Below the pieces are notes generated by a model. That model ran no database searches. It was not told the DNA's origin and worked only from the letters and a program-made list of their open reading frames with translations. Position numbers and translations under genes: made by a program. From Archangiaceae bacterium (GTDB taxonomy: Bacteria; Myxococcota; Myxococcia; Myxococcales; Myxococcaceae): DNA of 64,000 nucleotides. Shown in pieces: positions 54,146-62,847 of this stretch; the first letter of the stretch is position 1; each line of letters begins with the position of its first letter. Location: positions 248,001 through 312,000 of the forward strand of contig JADJNS010000001.1 of assembly GCA_016714225.1 (NCBI GenBank), given 5' to 3'.

Positions 54146-54814
54146 GTGCGCGTCACCGTTCTCGAGCTGCCGGCACGCTTCGGAGCGGTCGACGCCGCCT
54201 TCAGAGAGGTCGAGCTGCTGCTCGCCACGGCTCCGCCCGGTGACCTGGTGCTGCTGCCCGAGGCGGCGCTCACCGGCTACCTGCCCGACCCCAGCGGGCT
54301 CGCCGAGAAGGCCGACGGCCCCACCGCGCAGCGGCTGCAGACGCTGGCCAAGAAGCACCACACCGTGGTGGTGGGGCCGCTCATCGAGCGCGAGAAGGGC
54401 CACGTCTACAACGCGGCGGTGGCGCCGGGCCTGTTCCACTACCGCAAGCAGCACCCCTGGTACGTCGAGCAGTGGGCCACCGCGGGCACCGCGCCGATGC
54501 CGTCGGTGCGCATCGCCGGGCTGCGCGTCACCCTGTGCATCTGCTTCGACATTCACTTCCTGCCGAAGCTCGACGCCGACGTGCTGCTGTTCCCCAGCGC
54601 GTGGGTCGACGACGAGGGCGATGCGCGCGCCACGCTGCTGCCCGAGGTCGCGCGCACCCACCAGGTGGCGGTGGTGAACGCGAACTGGGGCCTGGGCAGA
54701 CCGCGGGTGAACGGCCAGGGCGGCTCGATGGTGGTCTCGCGCGAGGGTGAGATTCTGGCGCGCCTCGACGGCGGCGCGCGCCGGCTCGACGTCGACCTGC
54801 CCGGGCCGCGCTGA
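54146..54814 (+). CDS. Nitrilase-superfamily carbon-nitrogen hydrolase
   Basis: 222 residues, GTG start. The catalytic triad is present: Glu39 (LLPEAALTGY), Lys101 (HYRKQHPWYVE) and Cys133 (LCICFDIHF). The sequence is short for the family but has all three elements. The substrate cannot be told. It lies between the IMPase and iolB genes and could belong to the iol operon; a role in inositol use is not known. Confidence 0.85.
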   Translation: MRVTVLELPARFGAVDAAFREVELLLATAPPGDLVLLPEAALTGYLPDPSGLAEKADGPTAQRLQTLAKKHHTVVVGPLIEREKGHVYNAAVAPGLFHYRKQHPWYVEQWATAGTAPMPSVRIAGLRVTLCICFDIHFLPKLDADVLLFPSAWVDDEGDARATLLPEVARTHQVAVVNANWGLGRPRVNGQGGSMVVSREGEILARLDGGARRLDVDLPGPR

Positions 54815-54826
54815 TAGACGAGCCGC

Positions 54827-55612
54827 ATGTCGCTGCTCACTTCGCACCGCGCGGGCTTTGCGCCCGGCTTCACCGCCGTCACCACGCTCGACGACCCCAG
54901 CGGCATCGCGCTGGGCATCTGGAAACCGGCGGCCGCGGCGCAGCAGACGCTGGAGCACGAGACCGCCTGGCTGCTCATGAACGGCGCGGTCACCCTCACC
55001 GTCGACGGGCAGAAGACCCGTCTCGAGCGCGGCTCGCTGTTCGACGAGAGCATGCAGGTGGTGCACGCCAGCGCCGGCGCAAAGGTCGAGCTCTCGCTCG
55101 AGCGCGACAGCGAGCTGATGGTGCTGGCGGTGAAGAACCCCGCGCGCTTCGAGACCCGCGCGTACCTGAAGGTGAAAGACGAGCACCGCGGCCAGGGCAA
55201 GGTGCACGACGGCGCGTACCGCTTCGTGCGCACCGCGTTCGACGGCACCAACGCCCCGAAAGAGGCGCAGCTGGTGCTGGGCGAGGTCATCAACCTGCCC
55301 GGGCGCTGGTCGAGCTACCCGCCGCACCACCACCCGCAGCCCGAGCTCTACCACTACCGCTTCGACCGCCCCGAAGGGTACGGCCACGCCGAGCTCGGCG
55401 AGCAGGTGCACAAGGTGAAGAGCCACGACACGCTGCGCATCATGAACGGCGTCGACCACCCGCACTGCGCCGCTCCGGGCTACGCGATGTACTACGCGTG
55501 GGTGATTCGGCATCTGCCCGGCGCGCGGTACGGGGTGCCCGAGTTCACCCAAGAGCACGCGTGGACCATGGCCGACGGCGCCCAGGGCTGGTGGCCGAAG
55601 GGCGTATCGTGA
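54827..55612 (+). CDS. iolB: 5-deoxy-glucuronate isomerase
   Basis: 261 residues with a two-cupin IolB fold: the metal site YPPHHHPQPELYHYRF is typical (His residues), with GWWPKG at the end. It converts 5-deoxy-glucuronate to 2-deoxy-5-keto-gluconate in myo-inositol breakdown. The stop overlaps the start of iolC (GTGA). Confidence 0.92.
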   Translation: MSLLTSHRAGFAPGFTAVTTLDDPSGIALGIWKPAAAAQQTLEHETAWLLMNGAVTLTVDGQKTRLERGSLFDESMQVVHASAGAKVELSLERDSELMVLAVKNPARFETRAYLKVKDEHRGQGKVHDGAYRFVRTAFDGTNAPKEAQLVLGEVINLPGRWSSYPPHHHPQPELYHYRFDRPEGYGHAELGEQVHKVKSHDTLRIMNGVDHPHCAAPGYAMYYAWVIRHLPGARYGVPEFTQEHAWTMADGAQGWWPKGVS

Positions 55613-57474
55613 TTCACCGCCCGCTCGACCTCATCTGCCTCGGCCGCGCCGCCGTCGACCTCTACGGCGAGCAGCTCGGCGCTCCCCTCGAGGACATGCA
55701 GACCTTTCGCAAGGCGGTGGGCGGCTGCGCCGCGAACATCGCCGTCGGCACCGCGCGGCTGGGCCTCAAGTCGGCGATGCTGACCCGCGTCGGCGACGAG
55801 CACATGGGCCGCTTCGTGCGCGCGCAGCTGCAGGCCGAGGGCGTCGACGTGAGCCGGGTGCGCACCGACTCGACCCGGCTCACCGGCCTGGTGCTGCTCG
55901 GCATCAAAGACCGCGAGACCTTTCCCCTCATCTTCTACCGCGAGAACTGCGCCGACATGGCGGTGGCGCCGGGCGACTTCGACGAAGACTTCATCGCCTC
56001 GTCGCGCGCGCTGCTGCTCACCGGCACCCACCTCTCGCGCGCCGACGTCGAGAAGACCTCGCGCACCGCGGTCGACTTCGCGCGCCGGCACGGCACGAAG
56101 GTGGTGCTCGACCTCGACTACCGCCCGGTGCTGTGGGGCCTCACCGGCCACGGCCGCGGCGAAGACCGCTTCGTCGCCGCCGCTGCCGTCAGCCGGGTGC
56201 TGCAGTCGATGCTGCCCGCGTGCGACCTGGTGGTGGGCACCGAAGAAGAGATTCACATCGCCGGCGGAACCTCGGTCACCGCCGACGCGCTGCGCGTGAT
56301 TCGCGGCGCAACCCAGGCGCCCATCGTGATGAAGCGCGGGCCGAAGGGCTGCACGTCCTACGTGGCCGGGCAGGCCCCGCAAGACGTGGCCGGCTTCCCC
56401 ATCGACGTGCTCAACGTGCTCGGCGCGGGCGACGCGTTCATGAGCGGCCTGCTGTGGGGGTGGATTCGCGGCGAGCCGCTGGAAAACGCCGCGCGCTACG
56501 GCAACGCCGCCGGCGCGATGGTGGTGACGCGGCTGCTCTGCTCTCCCGAGATGCCTCGCGAGGCCGAGCTGCGCGCGTTCATGGCCTCGTCGGTGCGCCG
56601 CGCCGACGACGACCCCGAGGTGCGAAGGCTGCACCGCATCGAAGGCCGCGTGGGCAAGTGGCCCGAGCTCTGCGTGCTGGCGTTCGACCACCGCTCGCAG
56701 CTCGAAGACCTCGCCGCGAAGTCGGGCGCGAAGGTCGACCGCCTGCCCGCGCTCAAGTCGCTGCTCGCCACCGCCGCCCGCAAGGGAAACGCCCACGGCA
56801 TGCTCATCGACGGCCGCTACGGCGCCGAGGCGCTGGCGACCTCGACCGGGCAGGGGCTGTGGCTCGCGCGCCCGGTCGAGAAGCCGCGGCCCGGCCCGAC
56901 CGCTCCGCCGCTCGAGCTCGAGGTCGAGCCGCTCGAGCTGCGCAAGTGGCCCCGCGAGCACGTGGTGAAGGTGCTCGCCTTTCCCGACCCGTCACAGCCC
57001 TCCCTCGACGAACAGATGGTCGAGCGGCTGCTCGCCGTACAGCGCGCCGCGTGGGAGACCGAGCGCGAGGTGTTGGTCGAGGTGATTCCCAAGCGGGGAA
57101 ACAGCCCGGTCGAGCACGCTGCCGTGCCCCAGGTGATGGAGCAGCTCTACGGCAAGGGCCTGCAGCCCGACTGGTGGAAGCTGCCCGCCATGCCGCGCAC
57201 CTCGCTGTGGAGAGAGACGGCCGAGGTCATCGCGCGCCACGACACCGCGTGCCGCGGCATTCTCATCTTGGGGCTCGAGGCGCCTGAGGACGAGCTGATC
57301 AAGAGCTTCGGATTGAGCGCCGGCGTCGACGCGGTGAAGGGCTTCGCCGTCGGTCGCACGCTGTGGGCGCAGCCCGCCGCCGCCTGGCTGAGCGGGCAAA
57401 TCGACGATGCCCAGCTGGTCGACCGCGTCGCCGCGGCGTTCACCCGCCTGGTCGAGGCGTGGCGTCGGCGCTGA
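55609..57474 (+). CDS. iolC: 5-dehydro-2-deoxygluconokinase fused to a DUF2090 aldolase-like domain
   Basis: Start GTG at 55609, coupled to iolB by a four-base overlap. Residues about 1-330 are a PfkB sugar kinase (GGCAANIAVGTARLG, catalytic Asp275 in GAGDAFMSGLL). Residues about 340-621 are a DUF2090 domain (CVLAFDHRSQLEDLA, HGMLIDGRYGAEAL, FAVGRTLWAQP). From memory such fusions are called bifunctional 5-dehydro-2-deoxygluconokinase / 5-dehydro-2-deoxyphosphogluconate aldolase, so the protein may do the last two steps of the pathway and replace IolJ. 621 residues. The aldolase activity is inferred. Confidence 0.92.
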   Translation: MIHRPLDLICLGRAAVDLYGEQLGAPLEDMQTFRKAVGGCAANIAVGTARLGLKSAMLTRVGDEHMGRFVRAQLQAEGVDVSRVRTDSTRLTGLVLLGIKDRETFPLIFYRENCADMAVAPGDFDEDFIASSRALLLTGTHLSRADVEKTSRTAVDFARRHGTKVVLDLDYRPVLWGLTGHGRGEDRFVAAAAVSRVLQSMLPACDLVVGTEEEIHIAGGTSVTADALRVIRGATQAPIVMKRGPKGCTSYVAGQAPQDVAGFPIDVLNVLGAGDAFMSGLLWGWIRGEPLENAARYGNAAGAMVVTRLLCSPEMPREAELRAFMASSVRRADDDPEVRRLHRIEGRVGKWPELCVLAFDHRSQLEDLAAKSGAKVDRLPALKSLLATAARKGNAHGMLIDGRYGAEALATSTGQGLWLARPVEKPRPGPTAPPLELEVEPLELRKWPREHVVKVLAFPDPSQPSLDEQMVERLLAVQRAAWETEREVLVEVIPKRGNSPVEHAAVPQVMEQLYGKGLQPDWWKLPAMPRTSLWRETAEVIARHDTACRGILILGLEAPEDELIKSFGLSAGVDAVKGFAVGRTLWAQPAAAWLSGQIDDAQLVDRVAAAFTRLVEAWRRR

Positions 57475-57495
57475 GAGAGGGTCCGGCACCACGAG

Positions 57496-57568
57496 CACCC
57501 TGCTACCATGGAGTATCTGCGCGCCAGCCTTCGAAGAGCGATGGCAGGGTTCGACAAGCTCACCCTGA
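57496..57568 (+). repeat. Dispersed ~180-bp repeat, copy E (right half only)
   Basis: CACCCTGCTACC joins directly to ATGGAGTATCTGCGCGCCAGCCTTCG and then to GGGTTCGACAAGCTCACCCTGACC. The left half with CATACTCCAT is deleted. It lies between iolC and iolD. Confidence 0.7.
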
Positions 57569-57634
57569 CCGCTCTCGAAAGCCGTCGGCCGGCCCCCTGT
57601 CTGCGGCCAGCGCAACTTGATAGACGCCCGGCCC

Positions 57635-59452
57635 ATGAAACTCACCATGGGCCAGGCCCTCGCCAAGTACCTCTCCGTCCAGCTCACCGAAGTCGACGGC
57701 AAGCAGGTTCCGCTCTTCGGCGGGGTGTGGGCCATCTTCGGGCACGGCAACGTCGCGGGCCTGGGTGAGGCGCTGCAGCACCACAAAGAGACGCTGCCCA
57801 CCCTTCGCGCCCACAACGAGCAGGGCATGGCGCACGCCGCCATCGCCTACGCCAAGGCCCACCACCGCCGCCGCATGATGGCGTGCACCACCAGCATCGG
57901 CCCCGGCGCCACCAACATGGTGACCGCCGCCGCCACCGCGCACACCAACCGGCTGCCGGTGCTGCTGCTCCCTGGAGACACCTTCGCCTCGCGCTTCCCC
58001 GACCCGGTGCTGCAGCAGGTCGAAGACTTCGCCGGCCCCACCGTCACCGCGAACGACTGCTTCCGCCCCGTCTCGCGCTACTGGGACCGCATCGTGCGCG
58101 CCGAGCAGCTGCTCACCTCGCTGCCCGCGGCGCTGCGCGTGCTCACCGACCCGGCCGAGTGTGGCCCGGTGACGCTCGCGTTGCCGCAAGACACCCAGGT
58201 CGAGGCCTTCGACTACCCCGACGACTTCTTCGCCCCGCGCGTGCACCGCCTGCGCCGCGCCCGCCCCGACGCCGCCGAGCTCGGCGCGGCGGCCGAAGCC
58301 CTGCGCGCCGCGAAGCGCCCGTACGTGGTCACCGGCGGCGGCACCCTCTACTCCTTCGCCACCGACGCCCTCGACGCGCTCGCCCGCACCCACCAGCTGC
58401 CGGTGGCCGAGACCCAGGCCGGCAAGGGCGCCCTGAGCTGGGACCACCCGCTGCAGCTCGGCTCGCTCGGCGTGACCGGCTCGTCGGCCGCCAACGCGCT
58501 CGCCGCCGAAGCCGACGTGGTGCTCTGCGTGGGCACCCGGCTGTCGGACTTCACCTCGGCCTCGCGCACCATGTTCCCCAAGGCGAAGCTGGTCGGCCTC
58601 AACGTCGCCGCGTTCGACGCGCACAAGCACGGCGCGCTGCCCCTGGTCGGCGACGCGCGCGAGACGCTCGAAGAGCTCTCGAAGGCGCTGTCGGGGTGGA
58701 AGGCGCCCGACGCGTGGGCGGCCCGCGCGAAGGAAGAGGTGTCGAAGTGGAACGTGGCGGTCGAGACCGCCACCAGGGCCGCCACCGACGGCAGCGTGCC
58801 GTCAGACGCCCAGGTGCTGGGCGCGGTGAACCGTGCCTCGCGACCTCAAGACATCGTGGTGTGCGCCGCGGGCGGTCTGCCCGGCGAGCTCCACAAGCTG
58901 TGGCGCACCCGAAAGCCGGGCGGCTACCACGTCGAGTACGGCTACTCGTGCATGGGCTACGAGCTGGCCGGGGGCCTGGGCGTGAAGCTCGCGCGCCCCG
59001 ACGCCGAGGTGTTCGTGATGCTCGGAGACGGCTCGTACCTGATGATGAACTCGGAGATCGCCACCGCGGTCGCGATGAACAAGAAGCTCACCATCGTGCT
59101 GCTCGACAACCGCGGCTTCGGCTGCATTCACCGCCTGCAGCAGGCGACGGTGGGCGAAGAGCACAACAACGTGCTCGGCGGCCCGGCGGTCGACTTCGTG
59201 CTGCACGCGCGCGCGCTCGGCGCGAAGGCCGAGAAGGTCGACGGCCTGGCCGCGCTCCCCGCGGCGCTCGACCGCGCCGCCGCCGCGAAAGAGACCACCG
59301 TGCTGGTCATCGAGACCGACCGCAAGAAGAGCACCGACGCCGGAGGCACCTGGTGGGACGTGCCCGTCGCCGAGGTCTCTCCCAGCGCCAAGACCCGCGC
59401 CGCCCGCGAGAAGTACGTCGAAGCGCGCAAGGCCCAGAAGCTGGTGCGCTGA
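57635..59452 (+). CDS. iolD: 3D-(3,5/4)-trihydroxycyclohexane-1,2-dione acylhydrolase
   Basis: From ATG 57635, 605 residues. Thiamine-diphosphate enzyme: GVWAIFGHGNVAGLGEAL at the N-terminus, catalytic Glu in HNEQGMAHAA, and the TPP/Mg motif GDGSYLMMNSE (Asp465). It opens the ring to 5-deoxy-glucuronate, the substrate of IolB. The TGA stop is inside a GCGCTGATCAGCGC palindrome. There are 160 bases, including copy E, between iolC and iolD, so this gene may have its own promoter. Confidence 0.95.
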   Translation: MKLTMGQALAKYLSVQLTEVDGKQVPLFGGVWAIFGHGNVAGLGEALQHHKETLPTLRAHNEQGMAHAAIAYAKAHHRRRMMACTTSIGPGATNMVTAAATAHTNRLPVLLLPGDTFASRFPDPVLQQVEDFAGPTVTANDCFRPVSRYWDRIVRAEQLLTSLPAALRVLTDPAECGPVTLALPQDTQVEAFDYPDDFFAPRVHRLRRARPDAAELGAAAEALRAAKRPYVVTGGGTLYSFATDALDALARTHQLPVAETQAGKGALSWDHPLQLGSLGVTGSSAANALAAEADVVLCVGTRLSDFTSASRTMFPKAKLVGLNVAAFDAHKHGALPLVGDARETLEELSKALSGWKAPDAWAARAKEEVSKWNVAVETATRAATDGSVPSDAQVLGAVNRASRPQDIVVCAAGGLPGELHKLWRTRKPGGYHVEYGYSCMGYELAGGLGVKLARPDAEVFVMLGDGSYLMMNSEIATAVAMNKKLTIVLLDNRGFGCIHRLQQATVGEEHNNVLGGPAVDFVLHARALGAKAEKVDGLAALPAALDRAAAAKETTVLVIETDRKKSTDAGGTWWDVPVAEVSPSAKTRAAREKYVEARKAQKLVR

Positions 59453-59459
59453 TCAGCGC
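59446..59459. other. Perfect 14-bp palindrome GCGCTGATCAGCGC after iolD
   Basis: Covers the iolD stop codon. Same core as at 22860, 36085 and 40286. Between it and the start of iolE are about 170 bases with no gene, AT-richer near 59590. Confidence 0.4.
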
Positions 59460-59627
59460 TGTCGCGCACACGCGACGTCTTCACGCACCTGCAGGCCACG
59501 CAGCGCCGCGGTAAGAGGCCCTCTCTCGAAACCTGAGAGGGTGCGAACGTGCTCGTGCGTTTCCAGCCGGTAGCAGGCGATGCGGGCGCGGCACAAAGCG
59601 CCTAAAATGGTTGTTCCGGTTCGACCC

Positions 59628-60521
59628 ATGACCCTTCGCATTGGCATCAACCCGCTCACGTGGACCAACGATGACCTGCCTGAGCTGGGCGACGACACTC
59701 CCCTCGAGACGTGCCTCAGCGAAGCGAAGCAGGCCGGCTACGACGGCATGGAGCTCGGCCACAAGTTCCCCCGCACGCCCGACGCGCTCGGCGCGGTGAT
59801 GAAGGCGCACGGCCTCGCGGTGGTATCGGGTTGGTACTCGAGCAACCTGCTCGAGCGCAGCGTCGAGGCCGAGGCCGACGCGCTCGAGAAGCACCTGCAG
59901 CTGCTCTACGCGTGCGGCTCGCGCGTGCTGGTGCTGTGCGAGACCACGAACGCGATTCACGGCGCCCGCGAGGTGCCGCTCTCGAAGCGACCCAAGCTCA
60001 ACGAGCCGCAGTGGAAGCGGCTCACCGAGAGCCTGAACCGCCTCGCCGAGCACACCGCGAAGCGCGGCGTGAAGCTCGCCTACCACCACCACATGGGCAC
60101 GGTGATTCAGACCGCCGAAGAAATCGATCGGCTGATGTTCGCCACCTCGCCCGACGTCGGGCTGCTGCTCGACACCGGCCACGCGCTGTACGCGGGCGGC
60201 GACCCGGTCGCGCTGGCCAGGGCGCACGGCGCGCGGCTGGCGCACGTGCACACCAAAGACGTTCGCCGCGACGTGATGGAGCGCGCCCTGAAGAACGACT
60301 CACCCTTCCTCGCCGCGGTGCTCGAGGGCGTCTTCACCGTGCCCGGCGACGGCTGCGTCGACTACCCGTCGTTCTTCGCCGCGCTCGCCGCCGCGAAGTA
60401 CCACGAGTGGCTGGTCATCGAGGCCGAGCAGGACCCCAAGGTCGCCCACCCCCTCACCTACGCGAAGCTCGGCTACCAGAACGTCAGCCGCTTCGCGCGC
60501 GAGTCGGGCCTCGCCGCGTAG
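59628..60521 (+). CDS. iolE: 2-keto-myo-inositol dehydratase
   Basis: From ATG 59628 (MTLRIGINPLTWTNDDLPEL), 297 residues. TIM-barrel of the xylose-isomerase-like type with IolE features: NPLTWTNDDLP, GYDGMELGHKFP, YHHHMGTVIQT, LLLDTGHALYAGGDP, HVHTKD. Eliminates water from 2-keto-myo-inositol. The catalytic Glu/His set is present as far as can be seen. The ring enters the pathway here; the previous step (iolG) is not in the window. Confidence 0.93.
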   Translation: MTLRIGINPLTWTNDDLPELGDDTPLETCLSEAKQAGYDGMELGHKFPRTPDALGAVMKAHGLAVVSGWYSSNLLERSVEAEADALEKHLQLLYACGSRVLVLCETTNAIHGAREVPLSKRPKLNEPQWKRLTESLNRLAEHTAKRGVKLAYHHHMGTVIQTAEEIDRLMFATSPDVGLLLDTGHALYAGGDPVALARAHGARLAHVHTKDVRRDVMERALKNDSPFLAAVLEGVFTVPGDGCVDYPSFFAALAAAKYHEWLVIEAEQDPKVAHPLTYAKLGYQNVSRFARESGLAA

Positions 60522-60529
60522 GGACGTTC

Positions 60530-60706
60530 ACCCTGAGCGGTGGCGCGGCGAACGCCGTGCCGAAGTCGAATGGGTGCACTCCAACTGGAACGCACCCACG
60601 CCGATGACTCCATGCTTCAAGCAGCAAGGCGTGCGCACCGATACGATGGAGCATGTGCTGCACAGCCTTCGGCGAGCGACCGCGGGGTTCGACGCGCTCA
60701 CCCTGC
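60530..60706 (+). repeat. Dispersed ~180-bp repeat, copy F (full length)
   Basis: Begins CACCCTGAGCGGTGGCGCGG, contains TGACTCCATGCTTCAAGCAGCA and ATACGATGGAGCATGTGC (ACTCCAT and ATGGAG in inverted order) and ends GGTTCGACGCGCTCACCCTG. 8 bases after the iolE stop. Best template for comparing the family. Confidence 0.85.
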
Positions 60707-60756
60707 TCGGTCTCCACCGCGCTCGGCGACCCGTTTTGCGCTAAGCGCACGACCGA

Positions 60757-62847
60757 GTGGACCGGTCACTTCCGCGCGGACATCGTTGGCTGTACGTGTG
60801 GATTCTCAGCGGCCTCGCCGCGTTCTGCGTGGTGCCCTGGTACGCCATCGAAGACGGGTTCTTCTCGTTCGACTGGCGCTACGGGTTCCCGCTCGCGGCC
60901 GAAGGCGCGCCGGCGCCGCTGCAGGCGCTGTTCCACGGCAAGACCTGGCTGCTCCCGCTCGCCGCGCCGTTCGTCGCCGCGCTCGCGGTCTCTTTCCGAC
61001 CGCGCGGAGAGACGCTGCGCGCCCGGGTGCTGGTGACGGCCGGCCTGCTCGGCCTCGTCTACGGCCTGGCGCAGGGCTTCGCCATCGGCCCGCTGAGCGC
61101 CGGCCCGCACCAGGTCGGCATGGGCTGGGGCGCGCTCATCGTGCACGCGAGCCTGCTGCTCATCACCGCCGAGGGCCTCTCGACCTGGGCGTTTTCGCGC
61201 CCCGACCCCTTCGTCGCCGGAGCCCTGGTCAGCATCGCGGCGCTGGTGCTGCTCTTCGTGGTCTACCCGATGGGCATCATCTCGCTGCGCGCCTTCGAGA
61301 CCGACACCGGCGAGTACTCGGCGCTGGTCTTCCTGCGCAACTTCACCTCGGCCCGGCTGTGGCACGTCACCTTCAACACCGTGCTGCTCGGCGCGCTCGC
61401 CGCCTTCGGCTCGACCGCGCTGGGCCTCACCCTCGCGCTCAGCGTCGCGCGCAGCCCGAAGAAGTGGACGGGCGCCTTCCGCCTGTTCTCGGTGCTGCCC
61501 ATCATCACCCCGCCCTTCGTCATCGGCATGGCGCTCATCGTCGCCTTCGGCCGCGCCGGAGCCATCACCCACGCCCTGCACCTCGACGGCTCGAGCTACA
61601 TCTACGGCCTGCCCGGCGTGCTGCTCTCGCAGCTCTTGGCCTTCTCTCCAGTGGCGTTTCTGGTGCTGGTCGACGCGCTCGCCGGCATCAGCCCCTCGAT
61701 GGAAGAGGCGGCGCAGACCCTGCGCGCCTCGCCCTGGCTCACCTTCCGCACCGTCACGTTGCCGCTGCTCAAGCCCGCGCTGGCGAACGCCTTTCTGGTC
61801 GGCTTCATCGAGAGCCTGGCCGACTTCGGCAACCCGCTGGTGCTCGGCGGCTCGGGCTTCGAGGTGCTGGCGGTCGAGGCGTACCGCGCGGTCACCGGCG
61901 CGCAGGCCGACATTCCCCGCGCGGGCGCCGTCGGCCTGGTGCTGCTGGCGCTCACCGGGGTGGTGTTCGTGGCGCAGCAGCGCTTCGTGGGCCAGGCCGG
62001 CTACACCACCGTCACCGGCAAGGGCGACTCGGGGCTGCCGCTGCCGCTGCCCCGGGCGCTCGACCGGCTCACCCTCTCGCTCTCCGCCGGGTGGACGGTG
62101 TTCACCCTCTTCATCTACGCGCTGGTGTTGACCGGCGGCTTCGTGAAGGCCCTGGGCAAAGACAACTCGCCCACCCTCGAGCACTTCACCGCGCTGTTCG
62201 GCCGCGGCGGCGGCGCCTGGAGCTCGCTGTTCACGACGGTAGGCCTCTCGCTCATCGCCGCTCCGCTCACCGCGGTCTTCGCGCTGCTGACCGCATGGCT
62301 GCTGGCCCGGCAGGACTTTCGCGGCAAGCGGTCGTTCGAGTTCTCGACCATGCTGGCCTTCGCGGTGCCGGGCACGGTGGTGGGCATCGCCTACCTCTTG
62401 GCCTTCAACACCCCGCCCTTCGACCTCATCGGCACCGGCGCGGTGCTGGTGCTCTCGTTCGTGTTCCGCAACATGCCCGTGGGCATTCGCAGCGGGCTCG
62501 CCGCGCTGAGCCAGCTCGACAAGTCGCTCGACGAGGCGTCGCTGACCCTGGGGGCGTCGACCAGCGGCACGGTGCGGCGGGTGGTGTTCCCCCTGCTCAA
62601 GCCCACCGTCGCGGTGGCGCTGGTCTACGGCTTCGTGCGCGCGATGACCGCGGTGAGCGCCGTCATCTTCCTGGTGAGCGCCGAGCACAACCTCTCGACC
62701 ACCTACATTCTCGCGCAGGTCGAGAGCGGCCAGTACGGGCGCGCCATCGCCTACTCGTGCGTGCTCATCGTGGCGATGCTGCTGGCCATCGTGGGGGTGC
62801 AGCTGGCGTTCGGCAGGCGGAACATCGGCCGGCGGGCGCTGGCATGA
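60757..62847 (+). CDS. ABC transporter permease with two fused permease domains (FbpB/AfuB type)
   Basis: 696 residues with about 12-14 hydrophobic helices and two permease cores, each with an EAA loop: EEAAQTLRASPWLTFRTV (first) and DEASLTLGASTSGTVRRV (second), both followed by LPLLKPA/T. The two-in-one architecture is that of Fe(III)-type and 2-aminoethylphosphonate-type permeases. GTG start. The stop overlaps the ATPase start. No substrate-binding protein gene is visible up to the window end. Substrate unknown; the neighbourhood suggests a compound linked to inositol use, but the family more often carries iron or small anions. Confidence 0.9.
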   Translation: MDRSLPRGHRWLYVWILSGLAAFCVVPWYAIEDGFFSFDWRYGFPLAAEGAPAPLQALFHGKTWLLPLAAPFVAALAVSFRPRGETLRARVLVTAGLLGLVYGLAQGFAIGPLSAGPHQVGMGWGALIVHASLLLITAEGLSTWAFSRPDPFVAGALVSIAALVLLFVVYPMGIISLRAFETDTGEYSALVFLRNFTSARLWHVTFNTVLLGALAAFGSTALGLTLALSVARSPKKWTGAFRLFSVLPIITPPFVIGMALIVAFGRAGAITHALHLDGSSYIYGLPGVLLSQLLAFSPVAFLVLVDALAGISPSMEEAAQTLRASPWLTFRTVTLPLLKPALANAFLVGFIESLADFGNPLVLGGSGFEVLAVEAYRAVTGAQADIPRAGAVGLVLLALTGVVFVAQQRFVGQAGYTTVTGKGDSGLPLPLPRALDRLTLSLSAGWTVFTLFIYALVLTGGFVKALGKDNSPTLEHFTALFGRGGGAWSSLFTTVGLSLIAAPLTAVFALLTAWLLARQDFRGKRSFEFSTMLAFAVPGTVVGIAYLLAFNTPPFDLIGTGAVLVLSFVFRNMPVGIRSGLAALSQLDKSLDEASLTLGASTSGTVRRVVFPLLKPTVAVALVYGFVRAMTAVSAVIFLVSAEHNLSTTYILAQVESGQYGRAIAYSCVLIVAMLLAIVGVQLAFGRRNIGRRALA

